Shown here: positions 45,170 to 53,145 of the stretch, piece after piece | How positions within the stretch are numbered: the stretch's first letter is position 1 | Layout: each line of letters starts with the position of its first letter | NCBI GenBank assembly: GCA_046594225.1 | Contig: JBKJPW010000008.1 | Location: 28,009 to 92,008, forward strand | Length of the DNA stretch: 64,000 nt | From: UBA4416 sp046594225 | GTDB taxonomy: Bacteria > Bacteroidota > Bacteroidia > B-17B0 > Aurantibacillaceae | Direction: 5' to 3' | Made by a program: the position numbers and the translations under genes | Notes under the pieces: generated by a model | Databases searched by the model: none | Told to the model about the DNA's origin: nothing | What the model saw: only the letters and a program-made list of their open reading frames with translations

Positions 45170-45685
45170 ATGGCAAGTGAATTAAAAAATTTATCAGCGT
45201 TTGAAGGTTCTGACGTTCCTAACGCAGCAGATATGAAATTTGGCATTGTGTGGGCTGAATGGAATCATGGAATTACTAGCGCTTTAATGAAAGGCGCTTA
45301 TGATACATTAATTAAGCACGGAGCAAAGCCAGAAAATATTATTACTAAAACAGTACCAGGTGCCTTTGAGTTAACACTTGGAGCTCAATACATGGCCGAA
45401 TTAGGTAATGTGGATGCTGTTATTTGTATAGGATGTGTTATTCAAGGAGATACCAAACACTTTGATTTTATATGCGATGCAGTTGCTAAAGGAATTACCA
45501 ATTTAAATTTAAAATACAATAAGCCATTTATATTTGGTGTATTAACGGTTAATACTCAAGAGCAGGCAGAAGATAGAACAGGTGGAAAACATGGCAATAA
45601 AGGGGATGAGGCAGCTGTAACGGCTATTAAAATGTTGGGGATGAAAAATAGCTTCGATTCAGGTAAAGGAAAAATTGGATTTTAA
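45170..45685 (+). CDS. ribH: 6,7-dimethyl-8-ribityllumazine synthase
   Basis: RibH makes lumazine, the direct riboflavin precursor, from 5-amino-6-ribitylaminouracil and dihydroxybutanone phosphate, usually as a 60-mer shell. Visible motifs are WAEWNHGI near the N-terminus, VPGAFELTLGAQ, and CIGCVIQGDTKHFDFICDAV with the catalytic His. The closing segments FGVLTVNTQEQAEDRTGG and GDEAAVTAIKML also fit. An upstream ATG at 45134 lies inside the terminator stem-loop, so MASELKNLS at 45170 (171 residues) is chosen. Its 3' end overlaps the convergent outer-membrane gene by 4 nt. Confidence 0.95.
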   Translation: MASELKNLSAFEGSDVPNAADMKFGIVWAEWNHGITSALMKGAYDTLIKHGAKPENIITKTVPGAFELTLGAQYMAELGNVDAVICIGCVIQGDTKHFDFICDAVAKGITNLNLKYNKPFIFGVLTVNTQEQAEDRTGGKHGNKGDEAAVTAIKMLGMKNSFDSGKGKIGF

Positions 45686-46518
45686 AAACTACCGCCTAAG
45701 GTCATTGTTAATTGTCCTGTAAAAAAGTGGTGATTTGATCTGCCACCTCCTGTTCCTAGTATAAAGCCTCTTCTGTAATCAGCGTACGAACCTTTTCCTA
45801 CAAACTCAAAAACACCATGTTTTAAAAATTCTATTCGTATTCCTCCTTCGGCACCAACAATCCAACCGGCTAAATTCCAGTTATTATTAACTCTCGTACC
45901 AAACATAGTAACATCAGTTCTCGGTATAACAACTCCCGCACCTGGTTTTCCAATTAATCCAATATTAAAATTTTTAGAGGGCTCGTAAAACTTCCAACGC
46001 TTTATGAAATTTATCATCCAAAAATTGGCGCCATCTGTATGTTCGTAATGAAGAAAATTATCTGGATCCAGAATAGTATCCTTGTCTACATAAGTCCCAT
46101 TAAAAGTACCTTGTACATGCACTGTCTGATAATTATCAACGACGTATTTTGTGTGATCGTAATTAAGTTCTATGCCAATATCTTTACTATTATTAAAATA
46201 GTAACCTACTCTAGCAACATATTGCGGAATAGTAATATTTGCTACATCCGGAATTTGGTCGAAATCAGGCCTATCATGAGCAGTTGCTTCATAAATTGTA
46301 AAATCATAATCATGGTATCTTCCTGTTTCAGGATAATACTTATTTGATGTATTTTTAAACTGAATAGTGCTTTTACTGTAAACAGCTCTTGTATAGCCCC
46401 ACATCAAATAAAAAGTTCCTTTTTTCTTAGTGCTAACTGTTCCTGTTAAAACAGCATCTGTTTGCGAAATAGATACAATTGACAAAAAGGATAATAGTAA
46501 GAGGATACAAGTTTTCAT
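45682..46518 (-). CDS. Outer-membrane beta-barrel protein, unknown
   Basis: From the ATG at 46518 the product has a signal peptide (MKTCILLLLSFLSIVSISQ) and ~260 residues of alternating aromatic/polar strands with many Tyr and Asp, ending GQLTMTLGGSF. A C-terminal Phe on an amphipathic strand is typical of outer-membrane barrels. The start overlaps the tsaE stop by one base (TAATG); an upstream in-frame ATG at 46545 would lie inside tsaE and bury the signal peptide. Function unknown. It is the last gene of the DUF1573-tsaE operon. Confidence 0.75.
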   Translation of the reverse strand: MKTCILLLLSFLSIVSISQTDAVLTGTVSTKKKGTFYLMWGYTRAVYSKSTIQFKNTSNKYYPETGRYHDYDFTIYEATAHDRPDFDQIPDVANITIPQYVARVGYYFNNSKDIGIELNYDHTKYVVDNYQTVHVQGTFNGTYVDKDTILDPDNFLHYEHTDGANFWMINFIKRWKFYEPSKNFNIGLIGKPGAGVVIPRTDVTMFGTRVNNNWNLAGWIVGAEGGIRIEFLKHGVFEFVGKGSYADYRRGFILGTGGGRSNHHFFTGQLTMTLGGSF

Positions 46519-46949
46519 TAAGAATGATTGATAAATTCGGGACAAAGATAACGATTATTGTTTTCTATATTTATGATAATTCTCAGATATGAGTCTAAAA
46601 AGGGCAAGGCTAATTCTGGCCATTCAATAAACAAATAATTACCCGAAGAAACATAATCTTCAAATCCTATTTCAAATAACTCTTCAGATGATTTCAATCT
46701 GTATAAATCAAAATGGTATAGCTTTATTTTTGAATCCGTATGATATTCATTTACAATAGAGTATGTAGGGCTACTCATAGTGTCAGTTACATTTAGAAAC
46801 TGACATAACGATTTTATAAAAGTTGTTTTGCCAGCTCCCATTGGCGCATCAAATAAAAACACACGCTGTTCCTTTGCAAACTCTATGAGTTGTTTAGCAA
46901 CCTCTTTATGTAGAGAAACATCTGATATGTCAAGTTTAAGTTTTGTCAC
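46518..46949 (-). CDS. tsaE: tRNA threonylcarbamoyladenosine biosynthesis ATPase TsaE
   Basis: TsaE is the small ATPase that works with TsaB and TsaD in forming t6A on ANN-decoding tRNAs. The 143-residue protein has Walker A APMGAGKTTFIK near residues 34-45, followed by SSPTYSIVNEY (switch Ser/Thr) and the FDLYRL and FIEWPE motifs diagnostic of TsaE. The start is GTG and overlaps the stop of the upstream WG-type gene by one base (TAGTG). Confidence 0.93.
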   Translation of the reverse strand: MTKLKLDISDVSLHKEVAKQLIEFAKEQRVFLFDAPMGAGKTTFIKSLCQFLNVTDTMSSPTYSIVNEYHTDSKIKLYHFDLYRLKSSEELFEIGFEDYVSSGNYLFIEWPELALPFLDSYLRIIINIENNNRYLCPEFINHS

Positions 46950-47842
46950 TAATGTTCGCTAATTATAAATAAGTTTAAAAAGTATGCTTCTTTATCTACC
47001 TTTTGTTTTTTTCTTGTTTTTAAATCTATCACATACCAATTTTCCTTATTCACTAAAAGTGCTTTATCATGTTTTAGATAACAAAAATTATCTCCATCTA
47101 AATAGTAGGTATCTCCTGATAATGTATTTTCAATTATATATTCTTCTTTAGGAATATATGACTTCATTACATGAATTGTTTTAGATGAAAAAGCAATATG
47201 TTTTGGGTGAGTATAAATAATTTTTCCTTTATAATTATACACATCGTCGCTAAGTTTATTATTGTAAACGGCACTACAACAGTAAATAGAACTATCTTCT
47301 TTATTTATTGAAACATGATTGTACTTACACTTCACTACTTCTAAACCTGTTGAATCTACTAAACCTTTAATTCGTAATAGCTGTTTTTCAAACTCTGTAT
47401 TATTTTCTGTTTCAAAATAGCCTTTGGCTTTTGTTTCTGTAATATTATCAAAGCCCGATGATAATTGCTTCCCTTTTTTAGAAAATAAATATAGTTTGCC
47501 TTGAAATAGGATTTTAAAATAGTTAGAAGAATCCTGATAATTAAACTGCAATTCCTGTTGCTGAGGAAAGGTAAACATGCTATCAGGAAAGTGTTCGGCT
47601 AATAACTTCAATTTGTTGTTTTTATTATTTATGAAATTATAATCATAAGCATACTCCTCTTCACCTGTAATAGGATTTACTTCTTTATTAAACTGACTTT
47701 TATTAGCTACTAATGCAACTTGCCCCGTTTTATCAAATGCAAAAGCAGTATCGTATTCGGGAATTATAATAGTTTTTGAACCTTTTTGATAACCCCATTT
47801 ATTATTTTCTTTAAATGGAGTTATAGTCTGCGAAATAAACAC
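46949..47842 (-). CDS. WG-repeat-like secreted protein, start probably further upstream
   Basis: The 297-residue product from GTG at 47842 has NNKWGYQKGSKTIIIPEYD near the N-terminus, the WG (KWG) repeat pattern. LYLFSKKGKQL and similar beta-strand repeats follow. The frame continues upstream of the GTG for 19 codons to a stop, encoding RAILFILFFVCINTVFISQ, an excellent signal peptide. No ATG, GTG or TTG precedes it; ATC at 47885-47887 is the best-placed initiator. The true protein is therefore probably exported and about 15 residues longer. It is coupled to tsaE. Function unknown. Confidence 0.65.
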   Translation of the reverse strand: MFISQTITPFKENNKWGYQKGSKTIIIPEYDTAFAFDKTGQVALVANKSQFNKEVNPITGEEEYAYDYNFINNKNNKLKLLAEHFPDSMFTFPQQQELQFNYQDSSNYFKILFQGKLYLFSKKGKQLSSGFDNITETKAKGYFETENNTEFEKQLLRIKGLVDSTGLEVVKCKYNHVSINKEDSSIYCCSAVYNNKLSDDVYNYKGKIIYTHPKHIAFSSKTIHVMKSYIPKEEYIIENTLSGDTYYLDGDNFCYLKHDKALLVNKENWYVIDLKTRKKQKVDKEAYFLNLFIISEH

Positions 47843-47923
47843 AGTATTTATACAAACAAAAAAAAGTATGAATAAAATAGCTCTGATAAGTAAATGGTTT
47901 TATGAAAATTAAAGATAGATAAT

Positions 47924-48331
47924 CTATTTTAACACCACGCCTTTAAACCTTATTTTTTGAACAGAATTTTTGGCATTTGATATAATTTCAACCATTCTAT
48001 CTTGCCTATCGTAAACTGTTTTGGTATCAAATTTAACAATGATTTTTGCACTCTGGTTTGGGGCAATTGGTTGTTTAGGAAATTCTACGGTTGTACAGGA
48101 ACACTCTGCTTTTGCTTCAGTTATTATAGCTGGTTGATTACCTATATTGATAAATTCAAATTCAATAATAACTACTTCGCCTTTTTTCACGAAGCCAAAA
48201 CTTTTTTTAGTATCTGTAAATTTTAATTGAGGTTGAGCGTAACACATCAAACTCATAAAAAATAAGCAGAAACAAAAAACCCTTCCATCTCTGAAAGGGT
48301 TTTTAAGTAATCTATATAATTTATTTTGCAT
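47924..48331 (-). CDS. DUF1573 protein, third of three
   Basis: The 135-residue protein has a basic N-region and hydrophobic core (about residues 18-30) ending CYAQ, then a DUF1573 domain (FTDTKKSFGFVKKGEVVIIEFEF ... AECSCTTVEFPKQPIAPNQSAKI). DUF1573 is an Ig/ASPM-SPD-2-like fold with a conserved CxC pair; its function is unknown. The ATG overlaps the stop region of the second copy by 11 nt. A terminator-like hairpin (48275-48304) lies inside codons 10-19. Confidence 0.75.
   Translation of the reverse strand: MQNKLYRLLKNPFRDGRVFCFCLFFMSLMCYAQPQLKFTDTKKSFGFVKKGEVVIIEFEFINIGNQPAIITEAKAECSCTTVEFPKQPIAPNQSAKIIVKFDTKTVYDRQDRMVEIISNAKNSVQKIRFKGVVLK
48275..48304 (-). terminator. Terminator-like hairpin within the start of the third DUF1573 gene
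   Basis: On the minus strand a 10-bp stem (AAAAACCCTT with AAGGGTTTTT) encloses a 10-base loop and continues into a run of Ts. It lies 17 nt past the stop of the second DUF1573 gene. It could end most transcripts there and attenuate expression of the downstream genes. Confidence 0.6.
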
Positions 48332-48779
48332 CTGGTGTTGTTGGTGCAGCTGGCGCTGATTCTACTACCCCTTTAATTTTAACTACCTTACTTGGCTCTT
48401 TTGCATTTGAAGTAACAGTTACATTTTTTTCAAATGGACCAGGGCGTTTAGTATCGTATTTCACTTTAATACTTGCTGATTTACCTGGTAAAATTGGTTC
48501 TTGAGGCCAACCTGGTTTACCATCAATCGTAGTAGCAGTACAACCACATTGTCCTTGAACATTAGAAATGGTTAAAGGAGATTTACCAATATTTTTTACT
48601 TTGAATTCACGAACGCCGTTACCATCAAATTTCACAGTTCCAAAGTCTAATACTTCTGCTTCAAATTTCATTTCTGGAGCATTTGGATCGATACTAGGAA
48701 CAACTGAACCACCTTCTTGAGCGTTTGCCGCAAAACCTAAACCTAGGAACAATGCTACTGCTGCGAATACTTTTTTCAT
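48321..48779 (-). CDS. DUF1573 protein, second of three
   Basis: The 152-residue protein has signal peptide MKKVFAAVALFLGLGFAANAQ and a DUF1573 domain: FEAEVLDFGTVKFDGNGVREF, GQCGCTATTIDGKPGWPQEPI and GKSASIKVKYDTKRPGPF. A Pro/Ala-rich tail follows (APAAPTTPD). The CGC pair is conserved in the family. It lies 22 nt after the first copy. The hairpin at 48275-48304 immediately follows its stop. Confidence 0.88.
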   Translation of the reverse strand: MKKVFAAVALFLGLGFAANAQEGGSVVPSIDPNAPEMKFEAEVLDFGTVKFDGNGVREFKVKNIGKSPLTISNVQGQCGCTATTIDGKPGWPQEPILPGKSASIKVKYDTKRPGPFEKNVTVTSNAKEPSKVVKIKGVVESAPAAPTTPDAK

Positions 48780-48801
48780 TTTATTTTATTTTTTAGATTA
48801 A

Positions 48802-49305
48802 TTATTTTTTCTCTAATGGAGCGCCTTGAGATGGTGCATTTGTAGGAAATGCTTCTTCAACTGGTTTAGCTGCAATGTTTCCTTTAATTTGTAAAGTTTG
48901 AGTTCCAGATTTTGAGTTAGATTGAACTGAAACTGATTTACTGATTGGCCCTACTCTATTAGAATCGTATTTTACTTTAATTTCACCTGATTTACCTGGT
49001 AAAATTGGGTCTTTTGGACATTGAGGAACTGTACAACCACAAGAACCTTGACACATCGTAATAATTAATGGTTCTTTACCAGTGTTTTTAAATTTGAAAA
49101 CACACTCTCCATTATCACCTTGCATAATGTTTCCGTAATCGTGAACCATTTTGTCAAATTTAATATCAGCAGTACTTGCAGGAGCAGTAGTAGCTGTTAC
49201 AGCTGCACCATGGTTATGGCCATCATTAGCGCTATGACCTTCTTGTGCAATTGATAAAGTGCTTAAGCAAGCAACAAATCCTAGAGTGTAAATTAATTTT
49301 TTCAT
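48802..49305 (-). CDS. DUF1573 protein, first of three
   Basis: From ATG at 49305 the 167-residue protein has signal peptide MKKLIYTLGFVACLSTLSIAQ and a His-rich stretch (GHSANDGHNHG). The DUF1573 domain follows with FDKMVHDYGNIMQGDNGECVF, GSCGCTVPQCPKDPI and GKSGEIKVKYDSNRVGP. A TTG at 49338 would place 11 charged residues before the signal peptide and is rejected. It is the first gene of the operon running to 45682 and divergent from valS. The His-rich segment and extra Cys could bind metal (inference). Confidence 0.88.
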   Translation of the reverse strand: MKKLIYTLGFVACLSTLSIAQEGHSANDGHNHGAAVTATTAPASTADIKFDKMVHDYGNIMQGDNGECVFKFKNTGKEPLIITMCQGSCGCTVPQCPKDPILPGKSGEIKVKYDSNRVGPISKSVSVQSNSKSGTQTLQIKGNIAAKPVEEAFPTNAPSQGAPLEKK

Positions 49306-49392
49306 TTTTATACGTTGTTTATGTTTTTTATAGTTCAAAAAATAATTCTAATATCGTGCCATAAAGATAGTACCGATATGGTTTAGTATCAC

Positions 49393-49400
49393 TATTTTTG
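49393..49400 (+). promoter_or_regulatory. Possible -7 element of valS
   Basis: TATTTTTG matches TAnnTTTG and lies 30 bases before the valS ATG at 49431, a reasonable leader length. No clear -33 TTG was found. Confidence 0.4.
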
Positions 49401-49430
49401 CGAAATTTAACAAAATTTTTAATACAAAGC

Positions 49431-52091
49431 ATGGAAATCGCTAAAACATATAATTCGGCTCAAGCCGAAAAGACCTGGTACCAATATTGGCTGGATAACA
49501 AATTCTTTAAATCAACACCTGATCATAGAACACCTTATACTATTGTTATTCCTCCTCCAAATGTTACAGGAGTGTTACACATGGGGCACATGTTAAATAA
49601 TACCATTCAGGATGTACTAATTCGCCGAGCTCGTATGTTAGGATTTAACGCTTGCTGGGTTCCAGGCACAGATCACGCAAGTATTGCTACCGAAGCTAAA
49701 GTGGTAGCCTTATTAAAAGAACAAGGAATTAATAAAGCTGATTTAAGTCGCGAAGATTTCTTAAAACATGCTTGGGGTTGGAAAGAAAAATACGGTGGAA
49801 TTATTTTAGAGCAATTAAAAAAGCTTGGCGCTAGCTGTGATTGGGACAGAACTCGCTTTACAATGGATGAACCATTAAGTGAAGCGGTAATTGATGTGTT
49901 TATTGATTTATATAATAAAGGGCAGATTTATCGTGGTGTGAGAATGGTTAACTGGGATCCGCAAGGATTAACAGCTGTAAGTGATGAGGAAGTAATTCAT
50001 AAAGAAGCGCAAAGTAAACTGGTTTATGTAAAATATTTAATAACGGGGACTGAGGCTCTCGAAGTTCCAGAATATATTACAATCGCTACTACCCGTCCTG
50101 AAACCATTATGGGAGATACAGCGGTATGTGTAAATCCAACTGATGAACGTTATATGCACCTAAAAGGTAAACATGTAATTGTGCCTGTTGTAAACCGTAT
50201 AGTGCCTATTATTTTTGATGAATACGTTGATAAAGAATTTGGAACAGGTACTTTAAAAGTAACGCCTGCTCACGATATCAATGATTTTAACTTAGGCCAA
50301 AAACACAAATTACAAACGATTGATGTGTTGAATCCAAATGGAACTATCAGCGAGGCTGCCGGTGCTTATGTTGGTATGGATCGTTTTGCTTGCCGTAAAC
50401 AAATTATTAAAGATTTAGAAGAACAAGGTTTAGTTGCAAAAATTGAAGAAATTAAAAATAAAGTTGGATACAGCGAACGTACTAATGCAGTGATAGAACC
50501 TCGTTTAAGTATGCAATGGTTTTTAAAGATGGAGAACATTAGTAAGCCAGCTTTAGATAATGTTGTAAATGGTGAGATAAAATTAATTCCTGAAAAATTC
50601 ATTAATACCTATAAGCACTGGATGGAAAATGTACACGATTGGTGCATTAGTCGTCAGTTGTGGTGGGGACAAAGAATTCCTGCATGGTATGATGATAAAG
50701 GAAATACAGTAGTTGCCAAAACAAAAGAAGAAGCTACCGAAAAATTAAGAATTAAGAATTCAGAATTAAGAATTGAGGAAGTTAAACAAGATGACGATGT
50801 TTTAGATACTTGGTTTTCATCATGGTTATGGCCAATTACGGTGTTTGACCCTGCTGTTATTAGAAATGGAAAAGAGAATGCTAACGAAGATTTAAAATAT
50901 TACTATCCAACAAATGATTTAGTTACTGCTCCTGAAATTTTATTTTTTTGGGTAGCACGTATGGCTATTGCCGGTTATGAATGGATGGGAGAAAAACCAT
51001 TTACTAATGTTTACCTTACTGGTATTGTAAGAGATAAGCAAGGTCGTAAGATGAGTAAGAGTTTAGGGAACTCCCCTGACCCATTAGATTTAATTGAAAA
51101 ATATGGTGCAGATGGTGTACGTGTTGGTATGTTATTATGCTCACCAGCAGGTAATGATTTAATGTTTGATGAAAGTTACTGCGAACAAGGAAGAAATTTT
51201 GCAAATAAAGTTTGGAATGCATTCCGTTTAATTGCTGGATTTGAAGTGGCTTCTAGTGCCGTTCAATCGGATGCACAAAAAGCTGCGATTACCTGGTTCG
51301 ATAATAAATTATCTGAGCAATTAGAAATCATAAATGATCATTATTCAAAATACAGAATGAGTGATGCGTTGATGACCACTTATAAATTAGTTTGGGACGA
51401 TTTCTGTGCATGGTATTTAGAAGCAATTAAACCAGATTTTATTGATGGTAAAGCACAACCAATTGACAATGCTACTTATGATGCAACAATAGGTTACCTG
51501 CAATCTTTATTAAAAATCATGCATCCTTGGATGCCATTTATTACGGAAGAAATTTGGCATTTAATCAAAGAACGTGATGCGAAGGATTGTATTATTGTTG
51601 CTGAATGGCCTACTGTAAAATCAGATATAGATAAACAACAATTAGCAGAGTTTGAAGTTAGTAAAGAGTTAGTAGCTATGGTGCGTAACGTACGTGCTCA
51701 AAAACAATTGTCTCCTAAAGAAAAATTAGAAGTAATTGAAAAATCAGAAGCAACGCGCTCTTACTTTGATAATACAATTATTAAGTTAGCAAATCTTTCT
51801 GCATTTTCTTATACCAAAGATAAAGTAGAAGGTGCTTTTTCGTTTCAAATTAAAACCACTGAGTTTTATATTCCTTTAGCACAAAACTTAAATAAGGAAG
51901 ATGAAATTGAACGTTTAACAAAAGAGTTAGATTACAATAAAGGGTTCTTAAAATCGGTACAAATTAAATTATCAAACGAGAAATTTGTAGCAAACGCTAA
52001 GCCTGATATTATTGCTAGCGAGCGTAAAAAGGAAAGCGATGCTTTATCGAAGATAAAATCTATTGAAGAGCAATTATCTGTATTAGGGTAA
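49431..52091 (+). CDS. valS: Valyl-tRNA synthetase with in-frame repeat-derived insertions
   Basis: ValRS charges tRNA-Val and edits threonine. From ATG 49431 the protein is 886 residues. It has HIGH-type PPPNVTGVLHMGHML near residues 35-50, the editing-domain ATTRPETIMGDTAVCVNP near 219, KMSKSLGNS near 537, an anticodon-binding domain and a C-terminal coiled coil (from ~820). A TTG start at 49398 is rejected. Two oddities stand out. TEALE near residue 208 is encoded by a copy of the CTGAGGCTCTCGAAG repeat. KLRIKNSELRIE near residue 438 is encoded by AATTAAG-type repeats. Both sit at loops just before conserved blocks and look like in-frame insertions. Confidence 0.95.
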   Translation: MEIAKTYNSAQAEKTWYQYWLDNKFFKSTPDHRTPYTIVIPPPNVTGVLHMGHMLNNTIQDVLIRRARMLGFNACWVPGTDHASIATEAKVVALLKEQGINKADLSREDFLKHAWGWKEKYGGIILEQLKKLGASCDWDRTRFTMDEPLSEAVIDVFIDLYNKGQIYRGVRMVNWDPQGLTAVSDEEVIHKEAQSKLVYVKYLITGTEALEVPEYITIATTRPETIMGDTAVCVNPTDERYMHLKGKHVIVPVVNRIVPIIFDEYVDKEFGTGTLKVTPAHDINDFNLGQKHKLQTIDVLNPNGTISEAAGAYVGMDRFACRKQIIKDLEEQGLVAKIEEIKNKVGYSERTNAVIEPRLSMQWFLKMENISKPALDNVVNGEIKLIPEKFINTYKHWMENVHDWCISRQLWWGQRIPAWYDDKGNTVVAKTKEEATEKLRIKNSELRIEEVKQDDDVLDTWFSSWLWPITVFDPAVIRNGKENANEDLKYYYPTNDLVTAPEILFFWVARMAIAGYEWMGEKPFTNVYLTGIVRDKQGRKMSKSLGNSPDPLDLIEKYGADGVRVGMLLCSPAGNDLMFDESYCEQGRNFANKVWNAFRLIAGFEVASSAVQSDAQKAAITWFDNKLSEQLEIINDHYSKYRMSDALMTTYKLVWDDFCAWYLEAIKPDFIDGKAQPIDNATYDATIGYLQSLLKIMHPWMPFITEEIWHLIKERDAKDCIIVAEWPTVKSDIDKQQLAEFEVSKELVAMVRNVRAQKQLSPKEKLEVIEKSEATRSYFDNTIIKLANLSAFSYTKDKVEGAFSFQIKTTEFYIPLAQNLNKEDEIERLTKELDYNKGFLKSVQIKLSNEKFVANAKPDIIASERKKESDALSKIKSIEEQLSVLG
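50050..50064 (+). repeat. Half copy of the CTGAGGCTCTCGAAG element inside valS
   Basis: Fifteen bases identical to the right arm at 31065-31079 and 59733-59747. It encodes the extra loop between the editing-domain strand VKYLI and the ATTRPET block. Confidence 0.75.
50743..50776 (+). repeat. AATTAAG-type short repeat inside valS
   Basis: Four imperfect AATTAAG/AATTCAG heptamers in a row encode KLRIKNSELRIE. This sequence style is otherwise typical of A-rich intergenic repeats. The flanking protein (AKTKEEATE and VKQDDDVLDTW) is conserved ValRS sequence. Confidence 0.65.
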
Positions 52092-52106
52092 TTGTATTTG
52101 AACATT

Positions 52107-52146
52107 AAAACACCTGTCGGGATTTAAATTCTGACAGGTGTTTTGT
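52107..52146 (+). terminator. Intrinsic terminator of valS
   Basis: CACCTGTC (52111-52118) pairs with GACAGGTG (52133-52140), extended by A/T pairs on the outside. TTTTGTTTT follows. It starts 15 bases after the valS stop. Confidence 0.8.
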
Positions 52147-52159
52147 TTTAAATCGTTTG

Positions 52160-52570
52160 ATATTTCGTCCCTACGGGACTTGAAAACAAATAAATGTGTT
52201 TTTTCTACCGATATTTTGCTCCTACGGAGCTTAATATTTTTATGTAAATTAATAAATGTTTTGAATTCTTTTATGAATAATGATTTCTACTACTACCGAT
52301 ATATTGCCCCGCTGGGGCATAAAAAATCATTTTGAAATATATTATTTATTAGAATATATGTTTTGTTGATACTAATAACATTACGTTTTTCTACCGATAT
52401 TATGCTTATACGATGGTGTAAAAAATGCTACAAAACATAGCACGCTTATATATAAATACATCTTAATTTTGTATCAATGTCATAATAAAATAACATTAAA
52501 AAATAATCCCGTAGGGATTAAATATCGGTAGATAAATAACATAACAAACATCAAAAGTCCCGTAGGGACG
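52160..52570. repeat. Array of six REP-like hairpins with CTACCGATAT tags
   Basis: This stretch has no gene. Hairpin cores are GTCCCTACGGGAC (52167-52179), GCTCCTACGGAGC (52218-52230), GCCCCGCTGGGGC (52306-52318), a degenerate copy after 52400, ATCCCGTAGGGAT (52506-52518) and GTCCCGTAGGGAC (52557-52569). A conserved tag CTACCGATAT precedes the second, third and fourth (52205, 52293, 52391). Its reverse complement ATATCGGTAG follows the fifth (52522-52531). Units therefore point in opposite directions on either side, and the array ends 12 bases before the transposase ATG. Confidence 0.85.
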
Positions 52571-52581
52571 ACATCTTAATA

Positions 52582-53043
52582 ATGGCAAATACATATACCC
52601 AAATACATATTCAATTTGTTTTTGCTGTAAAATACAGAGCAGGAGTAATTCATTCATCATGGAAAGATGAATTATATAAATACATCACAGGAATTGTTCA
52701 AAATAATAATCATAAGATGATTTCTATTAATGGAATGCCAGATCATATACATATCTTAATTGGGATAAGACCTTCACAATCTATTTCAGATTTAATGAAA
52801 GATATAAAAAGTAATTCCTCAAAATGGATAAACGAAAAAAAGTTTGTAAAAGAGAAGTTTGAATGGCAAGAAGGCTATGGCGCTTTTTCGTATAGTAAAT
52901 CACAATTGAAAGATGTTATTTCTTATATCGAAAATCAAGAGGAACATCATGCTAAAAAATCATTCATAGATGAATATATTAATTTTCTTAACAAATTTGA
53001 AATTGATTTTGATGAAAAATATATTTTTAAAGAATTGATTTAA
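52582..53043 (+). CDS. IS200/IS605-family Y1 transposase (TnpA-like), REP-associated
   Basis: The 153-residue protein has the opening TYTQIHIQFVFAVKYR, the HUH motif in GMPDHIHILIG near residues 52-62, and YGAFSYSKSQ. The catalytic-Tyr helix DVISYIENQEEHHAKKSF lies near 113-130. This is a complete single-domain Y1 transposase of normal length. No TnpB is present. The REP-like array directly upstream suggests it mobilises or maintains these hairpins, as RAYTs do. Confidence 0.9.
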   Translation: MANTYTQIHIQFVFAVKYRAGVIHSSWKDELYKYITGIVQNNNHKMISINGMPDHIHILIGIRPSQSISDLMKDIKSNSSKWINEKKFVKEKFEWQEGYGAFSYSKSQLKDVISYIENQEEHHAKKSFIDEYINFLNKFEIDFDEKYIFKELI

Positions 53044-53064
53044 AAAAATTATAAAGATTATTAT

Positions 53065-53145
53065 ATGAATAACAAGGAAGGTGCATACCAAATTAAAACT
53101 GATGGAAATAGAATCAACCCACATTTCCAACAGCGCGTTGTTTAA
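53065..53145 (+). CDS. Possible 26-residue small ORF inside the structured inverted repeat
   Basis: An ATG at 53065 opens MNNKEGAYQIKTDGNR and continues to a TAA at 53143. It has no recognisable family, no clear RBS, and overlaps the hairpin arm. It may be chance. Confidence 0.15.
   Translation: MNNKEGAYQIKTDGNRINPHFQQRVV

Noticed and set aside
46039..46347. 102-codon frame opposite the outer-membrane protein gene
   Set aside because: Lies wholly inside a coupled operon gene with a clear signal peptide; composition is not protein-like.
49398..49430. Upstream TTG start for valS
   Set aside because: It would lie inside the probable -7 promoter box; MEIAKTYNSAQAEKTWYQYW at 49431 is the typical start.
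52160..52570. Short palindromes suggesting a CRISPR array
   Set aside because: Units differ in sequence, are unevenly spaced and change orientation; they fit REP hairpins. No cas genes are nearby.
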